Origin: an uncultured Rhodopila sp.
GTDB lineage: Bacteria; Pseudomonadota; Alphaproteobacteria; Acetobacterales; Acetobacteraceae
Direction of reading: 5' to 3'
NCBI RefSeq assembly: GCF_903915725.1
Contig: NZ_CAIWTY010000097.1
Location: 1-64,000, forward strand
DNA length: 64,000 bases
Part shown: one piece after another, positions 53,131 through 62,165 of the stretch
How the letters are laid out: each line of letters begins with the position of its first letter
Numbering within the stretch: the first letter of the stretch is position 1
Position numbers and translations under genes: made by a program
Notes under the pieces: model-generated
Seen by the model: only the letters and a program-made list of their open reading frames with translations
The model's database searches: none
Told to the model about the DNA's origin: nothing

Positions 53131-55773
53131 TCAGTTGTGCGAAGGCTGGCGCGGCTGAAGCAGTTTGGCGACCAGGCCGGTCCACCCGGTCTGGTGCGAC
53201 GCTCCGACACCGCGGCCGGTGTCGCCGTGAAAATACTCATAGAACAGCACATGATCGCAGAAGTGCTCGTCGGTTTGCATCCGCGGATACTGCGCGAACA
53301 CCGGCCGCCTGCCATGCTGGTCCTTCAGGAAAATCCTGGTCAAACGGCTGGCAATCTCGGTGGCCGCCTGGTCGATCGTGACGAATGTCCCTGAGCCCGT
53401 CGGGCACTCGATCTTGAAGTCATCGCCGTAGTAGTGATGGAATTTCTGTAGCGATTCAATCAGCAGGTAGTTGACGGGAAACCAGATCGGACCGCGCCAG
53501 TTCGAGTTGCCGCCGAACAATCCGGAGTCCGATTCGGCCGGCAAATAATGCACGCTCAGGTCCATGCCGTTGACGTTGAAGATGTAAGGATGCCGATCGT
53601 GGTGTTTGGAAAGGGCACGGATGCCGTAGTCGGAAAGAAATTCCGTTTCGTCGAGCATCCGTTTAAGTATTCGCTTCATGCGATGACCGCGCAGCAGCGA
53701 CAGCAGACGGCGGTGGCCGCGGCCCTCCTCGGTCCAATGCGACACCAGGGCCGCCAAATCCGGGCGGTATTGCAGGAACCACTCCAGACGGCGTTTGAAG
53801 TCCGGGACCTTGTCGAGCAGTTCCGGCTCCAGGGTTTCGACGGCGAACAAAGGAATTAATCCGACCATCGAACGGACCTTGAGCGGGACCATGGAATCGT
53901 CGGGCAGGTGCAGCACGTCGTGGAAGAATTTGTCCTCATCGTCCCACAGCCCGATGCCGGCATCGCCGACGTTGCTCATCGCCTCGGCGATTTGCAGGAA
54001 GTGCTCGAAGAACTTGGTCGCGACGTCCTGATAGACCGGATTGTGCTGCGCCAGCTCCAAGGCGATGCGCATGAGGTTCAGCGAGTACATCGCCATCCAG
54101 CTCGTGCCGTCGGCCTGATCGATGTGCCCACCCGTCGGCAACTGCGCGCTGCGATCGAACACGCCGATGTTGTCGAGGCCTAAGAACCCGCCCTGGAATA
54201 TGTTGCGTCCTTCGGCATCCTTGCGGTTGACCCACCAGGTGAAGTTAAGCAGCAACTTGTGAAACACACGCTCAAGGAAACCGAGATCGCCCTGCCCCCC
54301 GCGGTGATTGCGATCCATCTGATAGACACGCCATGTTGCCCAGGCATGGACCGGCGGATTGACATCGCCGAAGGCCCACTCGTAGGCCGGAATCTGGCCG
54401 TTGGGATGCATATACCATTCGCGCGTCAGCAGCAGGAGCTGTTCCTTGGCGAACTCCGAATCAACCAGGGCAAACGGAATTGTATGAAACGCGAGATCCC
54501 AGGCCGCGTACCAGGGATATTCCCATTTGTCCGGCATGGAGATAATATCGGCATTATTCAAATGCATCCATTCGTGATTGCGGCCGTGGCGCCGCTCGGC
54601 CGGAGGCGGGAGCTGACCGGGGTCGCCCTTGATCCACTCGGGAATGTCGAAGTAAAAATATTGCTTGCTCCAGATCATTCCGGCGAGCGCCTGGCGTTGC
54701 ACGTGCCTGGCGTCGGTACTTTCGATATCGCGCTGCAGCACCGCGTAGAACGCGTCGGCTTCGGCAATGCGCTGGTCGAAAATGCGATCGAAATCCTCCA
54801 GCGGCGCCGACCTCGGCACGCTCGACAGCCTCAGGTTGACGCTGACGGAGCCATGCGCCGGGATCTCGAAGCGGAAATGCGCGGCCGCTTTGGTGCCGTG
54901 ATTTGTGGCCGAGACCGCGGCCTTCCGGCCTGCGATAAGATAATCATGAAAGCCGTCCTTGAATGGTCCATCGGACGGCAGCGAAAACAGTCTGCCGCCG
55001 TTCGTTTCATTCTCGGTAAACAGCCATTGCATTCCCGGGTTGTCCGGGCTGCCGGCGTAGCAGTGATAGACGCCCAGGGTTTCGTGCCCGGCAACGACCG
55101 CGTTGCCGTCGCGGCGCAATCCGGGCCGATGCTGGCCGGGCTTCCAACTCCAGGTGTTGCGGAACACGAGCTGCGGCAACAGGTGCAGAGGTGCCGGCGC
55201 GTCACCGCGGTTGTGCGCCGTTATCCGCATCAGGACATCGTCCAAACCAGCCTGAGCATATTCGACGAACACGTCGAAATACCGGTTATCATCGAAGATT
55301 CCCGTATCGAGCAGTTCGTATTCCGGCACGCCGATGCCGCGGCGCCGATTTTCCGCCGCCAGATCGGCGTAAGGGAAGGCTGCCTGCGGATACTTATAGA
55401 GCATCCGCAGATAGGAATGCGTCGGAGTGGCATCGAGATAGTAGTACAGTTCCTTGACGTCTTCGCCGTGATTGCCCTCGCTGTTGGTCAGCCCGAACAG
55501 GCGCTCCTTCAAGATCGCGTCGCGCTCATTCCACAGCGCCAGTGACAGGCACAGGATCTGGTTGTCGTCGGAAAAGCCGGCGATGCCGTCCTCTCCCCAG
55601 CGGTATGCCCGGCTGCGGGCATGGTCGTGGGGAAAAAAGTCCCAGGCGTTGCCCTGCGGGCTGTAGTCCTCGCGAACCGTTCCCCACTGCCGTTCGCTTA
55701 AATACGGCCCCCATTTCTTCCATCCGGGCGGCGCCGCGGTGCATTCGGCCAGCCGTTTTTGCTCAGCGTTCAT
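53131..55773 (-). CDS. GH63-like glucosidase (MGH1-type)
   Basis: An 880-residue glycoside hydrolase. Start ATG 55773 (MNAEQKRLAECTAAPPGWKK) behind GAAGGATGAC. The N-terminal beta-sandwich runs to about 330. The (alpha/alpha)6 barrel follows, with MPDKWEYPWYAAWDLAFHT (about 430-450), the acid-base region, and SNWRGPIWFPVNYLLIESL near the end. These are GH63/mannosylglycerate-hydrolase-like elements acting on alpha-glucosyl linkages. There is no signal peptide, so it is cytoplasmic. It is the first gene of the run with SDR and aquaporin. Substrate may be glucosylglycerate, a compatible solute or an oligosaccharide. Confidence 0.85.
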   Translation of the reverse strand: MNAEQKRLAECTAAPPGWKKWGPYLSERQWGTVREDYSPQGNAWDFFPHDHARSRAYRWGEDGIAGFSDDNQILCLSLALWNERDAILKERLFGLTNSEGNHGEDVKELYYYLDATPTHSYLRMLYKYPQAAFPYADLAAENRRRGIGVPEYELLDTGIFDDNRYFDVFVEYAQAGLDDVLMRITAHNRGDAPAPLHLLPQLVFRNTWSWKPGQHRPGLRRDGNAVVAGHETLGVYHCYAGSPDNPGMQWLFTENETNGGRLFSLPSDGPFKDGFHDYLIAGRKAAVSATNHGTKAAAHFRFEIPAHGSVSVNLRLSSVPRSAPLEDFDRIFDQRIAEADAFYAVLQRDIESTDARHVQRQALAGMIWSKQYFYFDIPEWIKGDPGQLPPPAERRHGRNHEWMHLNNADIISMPDKWEYPWYAAWDLAFHTIPFALVDSEFAKEQLLLLTREWYMHPNGQIPAYEWAFGDVNPPVHAWATWRVYQMDRNHRGGQGDLGFLERVFHKLLLNFTWWVNRKDAEGRNIFQGGFLGLDNIGVFDRSAQLPTGGHIDQADGTSWMAMYSLNLMRIALELAQHNPVYQDVATKFFEHFLQIAEAMSNVGDAGIGLWDDEDKFFHDVLHLPDDSMVPLKVRSMVGLIPLFAVETLEPELLDKVPDFKRRLEWFLQYRPDLAALVSHWTEEGRGHRRLLSLLRGHRMKRILKRMLDETEFLSDYGIRALSKHHDRHPYIFNVNGMDLSVHYLPAESDSGLFGGNSNWRGPIWFPVNYLLIESLQKFHHYYGDDFKIECPTGSGTFVTIDQAATEIASRLTRIFLKDQHGRRPVFAQYPRMQTDEHFCDHVLFYEYFHGDTGRGVGASHQTGWTGLVAKLLQPRQPSHN

Positions 55774-55806
55774 TATGTCATCCTTCGGCGGCTCCGGGTG
55801 GCTGCG

Positions 55807-56113
55807 CCCCTGTTCAGAGCGCACGGATAGTCGCAGATGGCGTGGCACGGCGGAAATGCCGTTGAGGTATGAATTGGATTACTCCAGGGCATGGTCGGCT
55901 GTCTTTCCTCAGCATGGCTTGGCCGAGATCGTCGATTTGTTTGCCGGCGGCGGTTTCAGGCAAACCCGCAGATGGACGCTCCGGCCGAGCGGACGCGGCG
56001 AAGACACCCGGCGAAACCGCTGACGATGCCGAAGGGTCATGCAATTCATACCTCAACGGCATTTCCGCCGCGCCACGGCATTTGCGAGTTTGTCTGTGCT
56101 CCCTGAACAGGGG
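55807..56113. repeat. 307-bp element with about 70-bp terminal inverted repeats
   Basis: Left arm 55807-55876 (CCCCTGTTCAG...GAGGTATGAATTG) is the inverse of right arm 56042-56113 with some mismatches: CAATTCATACCTCAACGGCA, TTTCCGCCGCGCCACGGC, ending CTGAACAGGGG. The inner 165 bases show no credible gene. It sits between the glucosidase and PRC-barrel genes, which diverge. Either a MITE or a very long stem-loop; it shares no sequence with repeats A-D. Confidence 0.8.
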
Positions 56114-56273
56114 AACAGCCCGGACCGCCCGGTGTCGCAGTGTCGCGCAACGCCGACCGGCTCCGGGCCACCGACCGGACTGCCGTGATGAATATAGGAT
56201 GAACCGGGGAACAACAGGTAATCGCTTCTCGGTAGCCCACCCATCACGAAACCGCAACTTATCAGAGGAAAAC

Positions 56274-56666
56274 ATGAAAAAACTCACCATGGCAATCACC
56301 GCCGCCGCGCTGGCGCTGGTGTTCGCTCCCTCCATCATCAACCCTGCTTCGGCCCAGTCGCAGAGCCGCAGTGAGATCGTCGCCTCGGATCACAGCATGC
56401 GCACCAGCAAGCTGATTGGCATCGAGGTGTATAATGAACAAGGCGCGGATATCGGCAAGCTCGAAGATATTATCCTTAAGGACTCGGCATCGGAACCGCA
56501 GGCGATCCTTTCCGTCGGCGGGTTCGTCGGTGGAGGACCGAAGCTGGTCGTCGTACCGCTCAGCCACATCTCCCTGAAGGCCGACAAGGCGAGCATGTCG
56601 GCAACGAAGTCGCAAATGGCGGCGTTGCCGAAGTGGCAGTTCAATGGCGAGGGCGGTGGCGGCTGA
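56274..56666 (+). CDS. Exported PRC-barrel domain protein
   Basis: A 130-residue protein with a signal peptide (MKKLTMAITAAALALVFAPS, cleavage near ASAQ). The PRC-barrel (about 45-115) shows SKLIGIEVYNEQGADIGKLE and EPQAILSVGGFVG. The barrel is a small beta fold used for protein-protein or membrane-photosynthetic contacts; periplasmic copies are common in Acetobacteraceae and rhizobia with unknown role. AGAGG lies 6 bases before ATG 56274. The 307-bp inverted-repeat element lies 160 bases upstream. Confidence 0.8.
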   Translation: MKKLTMAITAAALALVFAPSIINPASAQSQSRSEIVASDHSMRTSKLIGIEVYNEQGADIGKLEDIILKDSASEPQAILSVGGFVGGGPKLVVVPLSHISLKADKASMSATKSQMAALPKWQFNGEGGGG

Positions 56667-56979
56667 ACCGTCTCGTCACACACGGCCGGGCGGCTTCCGT
56701 CCGGCCAATCGATTTTATTACAGTCCGCACCAAAATATCGTCGTCCGGTCGCGGATCAGTGATCACCGCGGGGGAGCATCGGAATGCAAGACACTCCGCG
56801 GCCGCCCGTTCCAGGCCTGGTCGATGGGCGAGTTCATCCGCTTGCAGGTCATTCTACGATCGCTTGCACAATGACTGTTAAAGTAACAAAGGGACTTGTA
56901 TCATGTTCTCAATGTCCAGTCTGATGCAACGCGGTAAGGGTGCCATGTCCCCCGGCGCGCCCGTGCGCGGGCGGCTCGC
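56667..56979. other. Intergenic region, nothing recognised
   Basis: About 313 bases between the PRC-barrel gene and the DoxX-NDH2 gene. Short frames lack ribosome sites and protein-like composition. The last 100 bases presumably hold the promoter of the downstream gene; no clear operator or terminator is visible. Confidence 0.35.
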
Positions 56980-59109
56980 GTGAACGCCGCGGTGCAGGCG
57001 CGTCTACGCGCCGCGGTCGGTGCGGCCCGGGCCGCCCTGCGCCTGGCCGCGCCTTTTGTCGATCTGTTCGTGCGGCTTTGCCTCGCCGGAGCCTTCTTCA
57101 CGTCGGGCATGCTGAAACTCGGCAACTGGCCGCTCGCGCTCATACTGTCACAGCAGGAATACCCGGTGAGTTGGCTTGATCCGGGTATCGCGGCCGTTCT
57201 CGGCGCCGCGATCGAAGTCGGCGGATCGATTCTGCTGACGGCTGGTCTGTTTACGCGGCCGGCGGCCCTGGCGATGCTGCTGCTGTCGCTCGTGATCCAG
57301 TTCAGCTACCAGCGTCTGGATGAGAACCTGTTCTGGGCGGCCTTGTTCGCCTGGTATTTTATCCACGGCGCCGGCCCTCTATCGCTCGATCGCCTGTTTG
57401 CGAAAGGTGTCCGTGAAAGCGCGCTGCCGCTGGCGGCTGAGGCCGTAGCCGCCGCCGCCTCGCTCGAGCGGGCTGCGGGTCCGTGGTTTCGCCTGTTGCT
57501 GCGCCTTTGGCTGGCCGCCGCGGTGGCCGGATTACCGCTGCCCGAGGCATTCTTCCCGATCGATACGATGGCGGCGCTGCCGAGATTGCTGGCGTGGCCT
57601 ATGGCGGTCATGCTCGCAGCGGGTGTGGCGACCCCGGTTGCGGCCGTCGTCCTGCTGCTCGCCCTGTCGGGCACGTGGATGATGGCCCCCGCCGAAGGCG
57701 TAAGCCTTTATGCTCCATTCGTGCTTGCCTTGCTGGCGGTGTCCGGACCGGGGGCGCTATCGCTTGACCGGTTGCTGTCAGGCGCACTGGCCGAAGGACC
57801 GCGGCGGCCGGACGAAGACGCGCCTCATGTCGTCATCGTCGGCGCGGGGTTCGGCGGCATGGCGTGCGCCGGCGGCCTGCGCCGCGAGCGGGTCCGCGTC
57901 ACCTTGATTGATCGCCGAAACTATCACCTGTTCCAGCCGCTGCTGTATCAGGTCGCCACGGCGAGCCTGTCGCCGGGGGATATTGCGGTGCCGATCCGTT
58001 CGGTTTTCCGCGATGATCCTGAGGTGACGGCACTGTGCGGGACGGTCACCGGGGTCGATCCGGTCCGGCGGCTGGTTCAAGTCGAGGGCCGCGAGATCGA
58101 CTATGACTATCTTGTGCTGGCATCGGGGGCCAGCCACGGTTATTTCGGCAACGATCGTTGGGCGGCCTACGCACCCGGCCTGAAGTTCGTCGAAGATGCC
58201 GTCGCGATGCGCGGCCGGATACTCGGGGCGTTCGAGCGGGCCGAACTTGCCGAGGACCCGCAGGAGCAGGCCAGATGCCTCACCTTCATCATCTGCGGCG
58301 GCGGCCCGACCGGCGTCGAACTCGCGGGTGCGATCGCGGAGCTGGCCAGGCACGGCCTCGCCGGCGAATATCGCCGCATCGACCCTGCCCGCGCGCGCAT
58401 CATGCTGGTGCAGTCGGGAGAGCGCGTGCTGCCGTCGTTTCCCGAGGCGCTGTCGGCCGCCGCCCGCCGGGCGCTCGAAAGCCTCGGCGTTGACGTGCGG
58501 ATCGGCAGCCGCGTTGAAGACATCGACCAGGCCGGAGCGGTGGTCAATGGAACGCGTATCGAGGCGTCGACCATCATCTGGGCTGCCGGCGTGGTCGCCT
58601 CACCGGCTGCCATGTGGTTGAACCAGCAGCCCGATCGCGCCGGGCGGCTGAAGGTGGCAGCCGATCTTTCGGTCCCGGAATGGTCGAATGTTTTTGCGAT
58701 TGGCGATACGGCGGCGGTCGATCTGGACGGATCAACCGTGCCCGGGGTCGCTCCGGCCGCCAAGCAGGGCGGCCTCTATGTCGCTTCGGTGCTGCGGGCC
58801 CGGCTGCGCGGCCATGCGCCGCCGCCGCCGTTCCGCTATCGGTCTCCCGGCAGCCTGGCCACCATCGGGCGACGGCAGGCGGTCGCGGATTTCGGCCGGG
58901 TGAGGCTTTCCGGCGCCGTGGCGTGGTGGCTGTGGGGCGCGGTGCATGTCTTCTTCATGCTCGGCACGCGGAGCCGGATCGCGGTGATTCTGGGGTGGCT
59001 GTGGTCCTACCTGACGTACCGTGTCGGCGTCCAACTGATCACCGGCGAGCGGCATACCGAGTTTAATACAAAAGACTTTCGACTTGCCGAGCGGATGAAA
59101 CGACAATGA
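56980..59109 (+). CDS. DoxX-DoxX-NADH dehydrogenase (NDH-2) fusion protein
   Basis: A 709-residue fusion. Residues about 25-145 and 165-268 are two DoxX-type membrane modules, each ending in a near-identical tag (GPLSLDRLF at 132-140, GALSLDRLL at 258-266). From about 282 a type II NADH dehydrogenase follows: FAD loop VGAGFGGMACAGGL (287-300), NADH loop ICGGGPTGVELAGAIAEL (about 447-465), and FAIGDTAAV. A C-terminal amphipathic region (GAVAWWLWGAVHVFF) resembles the NDH-2 membrane anchor. It should oxidise NADH and pass electrons to quinone, perhaps using DoxX as quinone site. Start GTG 56980 has a weak ribosome site. Confidence 0.85.
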   Translation: MNAAVQARLRAAVGAARAALRLAAPFVDLFVRLCLAGAFFTSGMLKLGNWPLALILSQQEYPVSWLDPGIAAVLGAAIEVGGSILLTAGLFTRPAALAMLLLSLVIQFSYQRLDENLFWAALFAWYFIHGAGPLSLDRLFAKGVRESALPLAAEAVAAAASLERAAGPWFRLLLRLWLAAAVAGLPLPEAFFPIDTMAALPRLLAWPMAVMLAAGVATPVAAVVLLLALSGTWMMAPAEGVSLYAPFVLALLAVSGPGALSLDRLLSGALAEGPRRPDEDAPHVVIVGAGFGGMACAGGLRRERVRVTLIDRRNYHLFQPLLYQVATASLSPGDIAVPIRSVFRDDPEVTALCGTVTGVDPVRRLVQVEGREIDYDYLVLASGASHGYFGNDRWAAYAPGLKFVEDAVAMRGRILGAFERAELAEDPQEQARCLTFIICGGGPTGVELAGAIAELARHGLAGEYRRIDPARARIMLVQSGERVLPSFPEALSAAARRALESLGVDVRIGSRVEDIDQAGAVVNGTRIEASTIIWAAGVVASPAAMWLNQQPDRAGRLKVAADLSVPEWSNVFAIGDTAAVDLDGSTVPGVAPAAKQGGLYVASVLRARLRGHAPPPPFRYRSPGSLATIGRRQAVADFGRVRLSGAVAWWLWGAVHVFFMLGTRSRIAVILGWLWSYLTYRVGVQLITGERHTEFNTKDFRLAERMKRQ

Positions 59110-59139
59110 CGTGCAAGCCTGGAACAGGGAGTAGACAAA

Positions 59140-59754
59140 ATGCGTGTGCTGGTGCTTGGCGCCACCGGACGGGTGGGTAACGAAGTGGCGCGGCGCGCGG
59201 GCGAGGCCGGGCATGAGGTCACAGCGTTCGTCCGCGATCCGGCGCGGTTGAAGGTCCGGCCTGCGCACGTCGCGGTGGGCGATATCGTCCGGCACGAGAC
59301 TCTGGTGGCGGCACTCTCCGGCGGGATTGATGCCGTGGTGAACACAGTCGGCGCCGATCCGCTGAAGCCCTCGACCATCGTCACCGACACTGCCCGCGCG
59401 ATCGTGGCCGCGATGGGCGCAGGCGGCGTGCGCCGCTATGTCGCGATTTCAGGCACGGCGCAAATGCCGACGACGCCGCTCGGCGCGCTCTCGATCGCCA
59501 TTCTGCGTATGACACCGGTGGGCAACGCGATCCGCGACCATCAAGGCGCCTTCGCCATTGTCACCGCATCCGGCCTGGATTGGACCCTCGCCGGCTGTCC
59601 GTGGATCAAGGACGGCCCCGCGCGCGGTTATCGCGAGCACGCCAAATTCCCGGGCGGTATGAAATCCATCGCGCCCGGCGACGTCGCCGCGTTTCTCGTC
59701 AACGTGCTCGACCAGCCTTCGTACAGCCGCCGTATCGTTGGGATCTGGCCCTGA
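59140..59754 (+). CDS. NAD(P)-binding NmrA/SDR-like protein
   Basis: A 204-residue atypical SDR with MRVLVLGATGRVGNEVARR as its nucleotide loop, DAVVNTVGAD in place of the NNAG motif and no YxxxK pair. It resembles flavin-reductase/NmrA-like proteins that bind NAD(P) and may act as redox sensors or reductases. AGGGAG precedes the ATG. It is 30 bases after the DoxX-NDH2 gene on the same strand and may share its transcript. Confidence 0.78.
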   Translation: MRVLVLGATGRVGNEVARRAGEAGHEVTAFVRDPARLKVRPAHVAVGDIVRHETLVAALSGGIDAVVNTVGADPLKPSTIVTDTARAIVAAMGAGGVRRYVAISGTAQMPTTPLGALSIAILRMTPVGNAIRDHQGAFAIVTASGLDWTLAGCPWIKDGPARGYREHAKFPGGMKSIAPGDVAAFLVNVLDQPSYSRRIVGIWP

Positions 59755-59810
59755 ACGGCGGGAGCACGAGGCATCTGCCCCGTCGCATCGGCTCCCCCGG
59801 GCGCCGATCG

Positions 59811-60166
59811 TTACATGTCGAAGCGTTTGAGCTTGCCGTCGGTCACCCGCCAGACATGCGCGAACGGCGCCGGCATTGCCTTGCCTGTCGGCTTGTTGAC
59901 GCCGCGATAGGCGCCCTGGCTGACCACGCGGTCGCCTTCGGGAATGAAATCGTCCGCGACCGCCGAGAAGTTGTCCCAATCGCGCATCAGCACGCGATCA
60001 GCTTGTTCAGCACATCTTCAGGCTTGCCCCAGGTGCCGCGGTAGTAGGGAAAGCCCTCGGCTTCGGTCCATTCCGGCTCCGGATGGAGCAGACCGAGCAG
60101 CCCGGGCACATCGCCGCGGCCAAGCGCCGCATAGAAAGCGCGGACGAGATCGATCGTTGCAGTCAT
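59811..60166 (-). pseudogene. SnoaL-like/NTF2-fold protein, frameshifted
   Basis: The N-terminal part from ATG 60166 (GGAGG site) reads MTATIDLVRAFYAALGRGDV to PEDVLNKLIAC and stops near 59987. The rest continues in another frame as LMRDWDNFSAVADDFIPEGD to VWRVTDGKLKRFDM, ending 59811. Together they cover a normal SnoaL-like domain of about 118 residues. A single indel around 59990-60000 would restore it. It diverges from the LysR gene at 60361. Either a recent mutation or a sequencing error. Confidence 0.75.
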
Positions 60167-60360
60167 TGTACACCTCCGCAAGAAAAGACGCCGCGGAGAA
60201 GCTCTGTCCCCAGCGTCCGTGTTTATCGGGCGATCGTGGCGAGCGCGCCCAGACCAAGCGCCGTGCGGCCTCGGTGGCCGGTAAGCCCCAACTAAGCGCT
60301 TCCGCTTTCCGACAGCAGCCGCTAGCTTCGGGAAGCGCCCTTCCACATTATGGAAGTTAA

Positions 60361-61281
60361 ATGGACCGGTTCGAAGCGATGCGCACTCTGGTTGCGGCGG
60401 TCGACGGCGGCAGCCTGTCGGCGGCATCACGCGCGCTCAATACGCCGCTACCCACGGTCAGCCGGCGCGTTTCGGACCTGGAGGCGCATCTCGGCGCACA
60501 GTTGCTCGTGCGTACGAGCCGCAAGCTGATCCTGACCGAAGCAGGCGAGGCGTTCGTCGCGGTTGCGCGCCGGCTGCTCGACGATCTCGGGGATGCCGAG
60601 CGTGCGGCGAGCGGCGAATATCGCGCTCCGCGCGGCGAACTGCTGGTCACCGCGCCTATCATATTTGGCAAGCTCCATGTCGCGCCGATAATCCACGCCT
60701 TCCTCGGCGCCTATCCCGATGTGACGGTCCGGTTGGTGCTGTCGGACGAAGTGATCGATCTGGTCGAGGCGCATGTCGATGTCGCGGTGCGTATCGGCCG
60801 GCTGCCCGACAGCGATCTGATTGCGCGGCAAATGGGTCACGTCCGCTGGTTGATCTGCGCGAGCCCCGATTACCTCGCCCGGCGCGGCGAACCGGTGACG
60901 CCCGACGCGCTGGCAGACCATGACTGTATCGCGTTCGAGGGGCTGCAGACCTATCGCAACTGGTCGATTGGCGGCGACGCTGTGGCGCGGTCAATCGCTA
61001 TCCGTCCGCGCTTCTCGACAAATACCGCCGATGCTGTCGTCGAAGCGGCGGCAGCCGGGCTCGGGATCGCGCGTGTAATCTCATACCAGGCGGCGGCCGC
61101 GATCGCCGCGGGTCGCGTCACGACGATCCTGCGCGGCTTCTCGACCGATCCCATTCCGGTCAACCTTGTGCACCAGTCGCAACGCGTCCAGCCGCTCAAG
61201 CGGCGCGCCTTTCTCGACTTTGTCGTGCCACGATTGACCGTGGCGCTTGCAGCGGTGAACGATCTGGTGCGCTGCGCGTGA
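60361..61281 (+). CDS. LysR-family transcriptional regulator
   Basis: A 306-residue regulator. HTH at about 1-60 (MDRFEAMRTLVAAVDGGSLS, then LPTVSRRVSDLEAHLG), effector domain from about 90 (GELLVTAPIIFGKLHVAPII). It belongs to the one-component group common beside NADPH-dependent oxidoreductase or SnoaL genes. It is divergent from the broken SnoaL-like gene, its probable target, with a 194-bp shared region. Confidence 0.87.
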   Translation: MDRFEAMRTLVAAVDGGSLSAASRALNTPLPTVSRRVSDLEAHLGAQLLVRTSRKLILTEAGEAFVAVARRLLDDLGDAERAASGEYRAPRGELLVTAPIIFGKLHVAPIIHAFLGAYPDVTVRLVLSDEVIDLVEAHVDVAVRIGRLPDSDLIARQMGHVRWLICASPDYLARRGEPVTPDALADHDCIAFEGLQTYRNWSIGGDAVARSIAIRPRFSTNTADAVVEAAAAGLGIARVISYQAAAAIAAGRVTTILRGFSTDPIPVNLVHQSQRVQPLKRRAFLDFVVPRLTVALAAVNDLVRCA

Positions 61282-61442
61282 GATGGGTCGGGCCGCGCAC
61301 TTCTGCGGCAGATTTTAGGTGTGCCCGTGATTGCGCTCCGCGCCCGTGATCCCACTTCCGGTCAACGGCAACGTGACGAAAGTTTCACGCTGACATTCGG
61401 CGACCGATAGTAATCTTTCCTGAAATGCCCGGGAGTAACGCG

Positions 61443-62165
61443 ATGCCTTTTCTCCGCCGTGGACTTCTGGCGACTGCGCCTGCAGCAGCGTTATCCCTGA
61501 TAATCACCCCGGCCTCGGCCGCGACAACCGATCTCGCCGTCAGTTGCGACACCGCCGCGGCGTCCGCGGTGATCCGGGCGGGTGATGTTTACCGGTCACG
61601 CACCGGCGTCCGAATCCGGGTCTTCCCCACCTCCCCCGGCCTGCTGCTGCCGCAGCTTGAGCGGGAAATCCAAAACGACATCGTGCTCACACAGATCGCC
61701 GTGCTCGATCAGGCGGAGAAAGAGGGCCTTATCCAGCCGGGTGGGCGCGTCGGCCCGTGGCGCAACCGCCTCGTCATAGCTACATCACGCGACACCGACG
61801 GACCCGAGGGCAGCTTTGCCGTAACCGATCCGACACCGGCCTCCGGCATCGACGGTCCCGCCATTCTGCAGCGCCTCGGCGCCATGCCGAAGACGGTACT
61901 CGGGGTCATCAACACCGGCACAGTCGCGTGGCTGTTGACCAACGGCCAAGCGCAGCAGGGGCTGCTGCACCAGACCGAGATAGTCAATGACAGCAGCCTG
62001 AAACCGCTTTCCGCTGTGCCGGACGATGTCTGGCCGCCCATCCTCTATGCCGCGACCGTCACAAAGCTGGCGCGGCGCGGTGACCCGGCCGCCTTTGTCG
62101 CCTTCCTCGGCGGTCCCGACGGCCAGGCGGTGCTGCATCTGGCCGGACTGGAGAGCGCGTCGTGA
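61443..62165 (+). CDS. ModA-like periplasmic substrate-binding protein
   Basis: A 240-residue exported protein. ATG 61443 fits the GGGAG site better than ATG 61425. Signal peptide MPFLRRGLLATAPAAALSLI, cleavage near ASA-AT. The body is a small type II binding fold of the molybdate/tungstate-like group (VIRAGDVYRSRTGVRIRVFP, and near the end AFVAFLGGPDGQAVL). No permease or ATPase follows. Its stop overlaps the cytochrome b start (GTGA), and the third gene encodes a molybdopterin enzyme, so it may deliver molybdate or sense the substrate of that system. Confidence 0.8.
   Translation: MPFLRRGLLATAPAAALSLIITPASAATTDLAVSCDTAAASAVIRAGDVYRSRTGVRIRVFPTSPGLLLPQLEREIQNDIVLTQIAVLDQAEKEGLIQPGGRVGPWRNRLVIATSRDTDGPEGSFAVTDPTPASGIDGPAILQRLGAMPKTVLGVINTGTVAWLLTNGQAQQGLLHQTEIVNDSSLKPLSAVPDDVWPPILYAATVTKLARRGDPAAFVAFLGGPDGQAVLHLAGLESAS

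Noticed and set aside
55814..56341. Minus-strand frame across the 307-bp inverted repeat
   Set aside because: It contains two translations of the inverted-repeat arms and crosses the start of the PRC-barrel gene; no protein-like domain.
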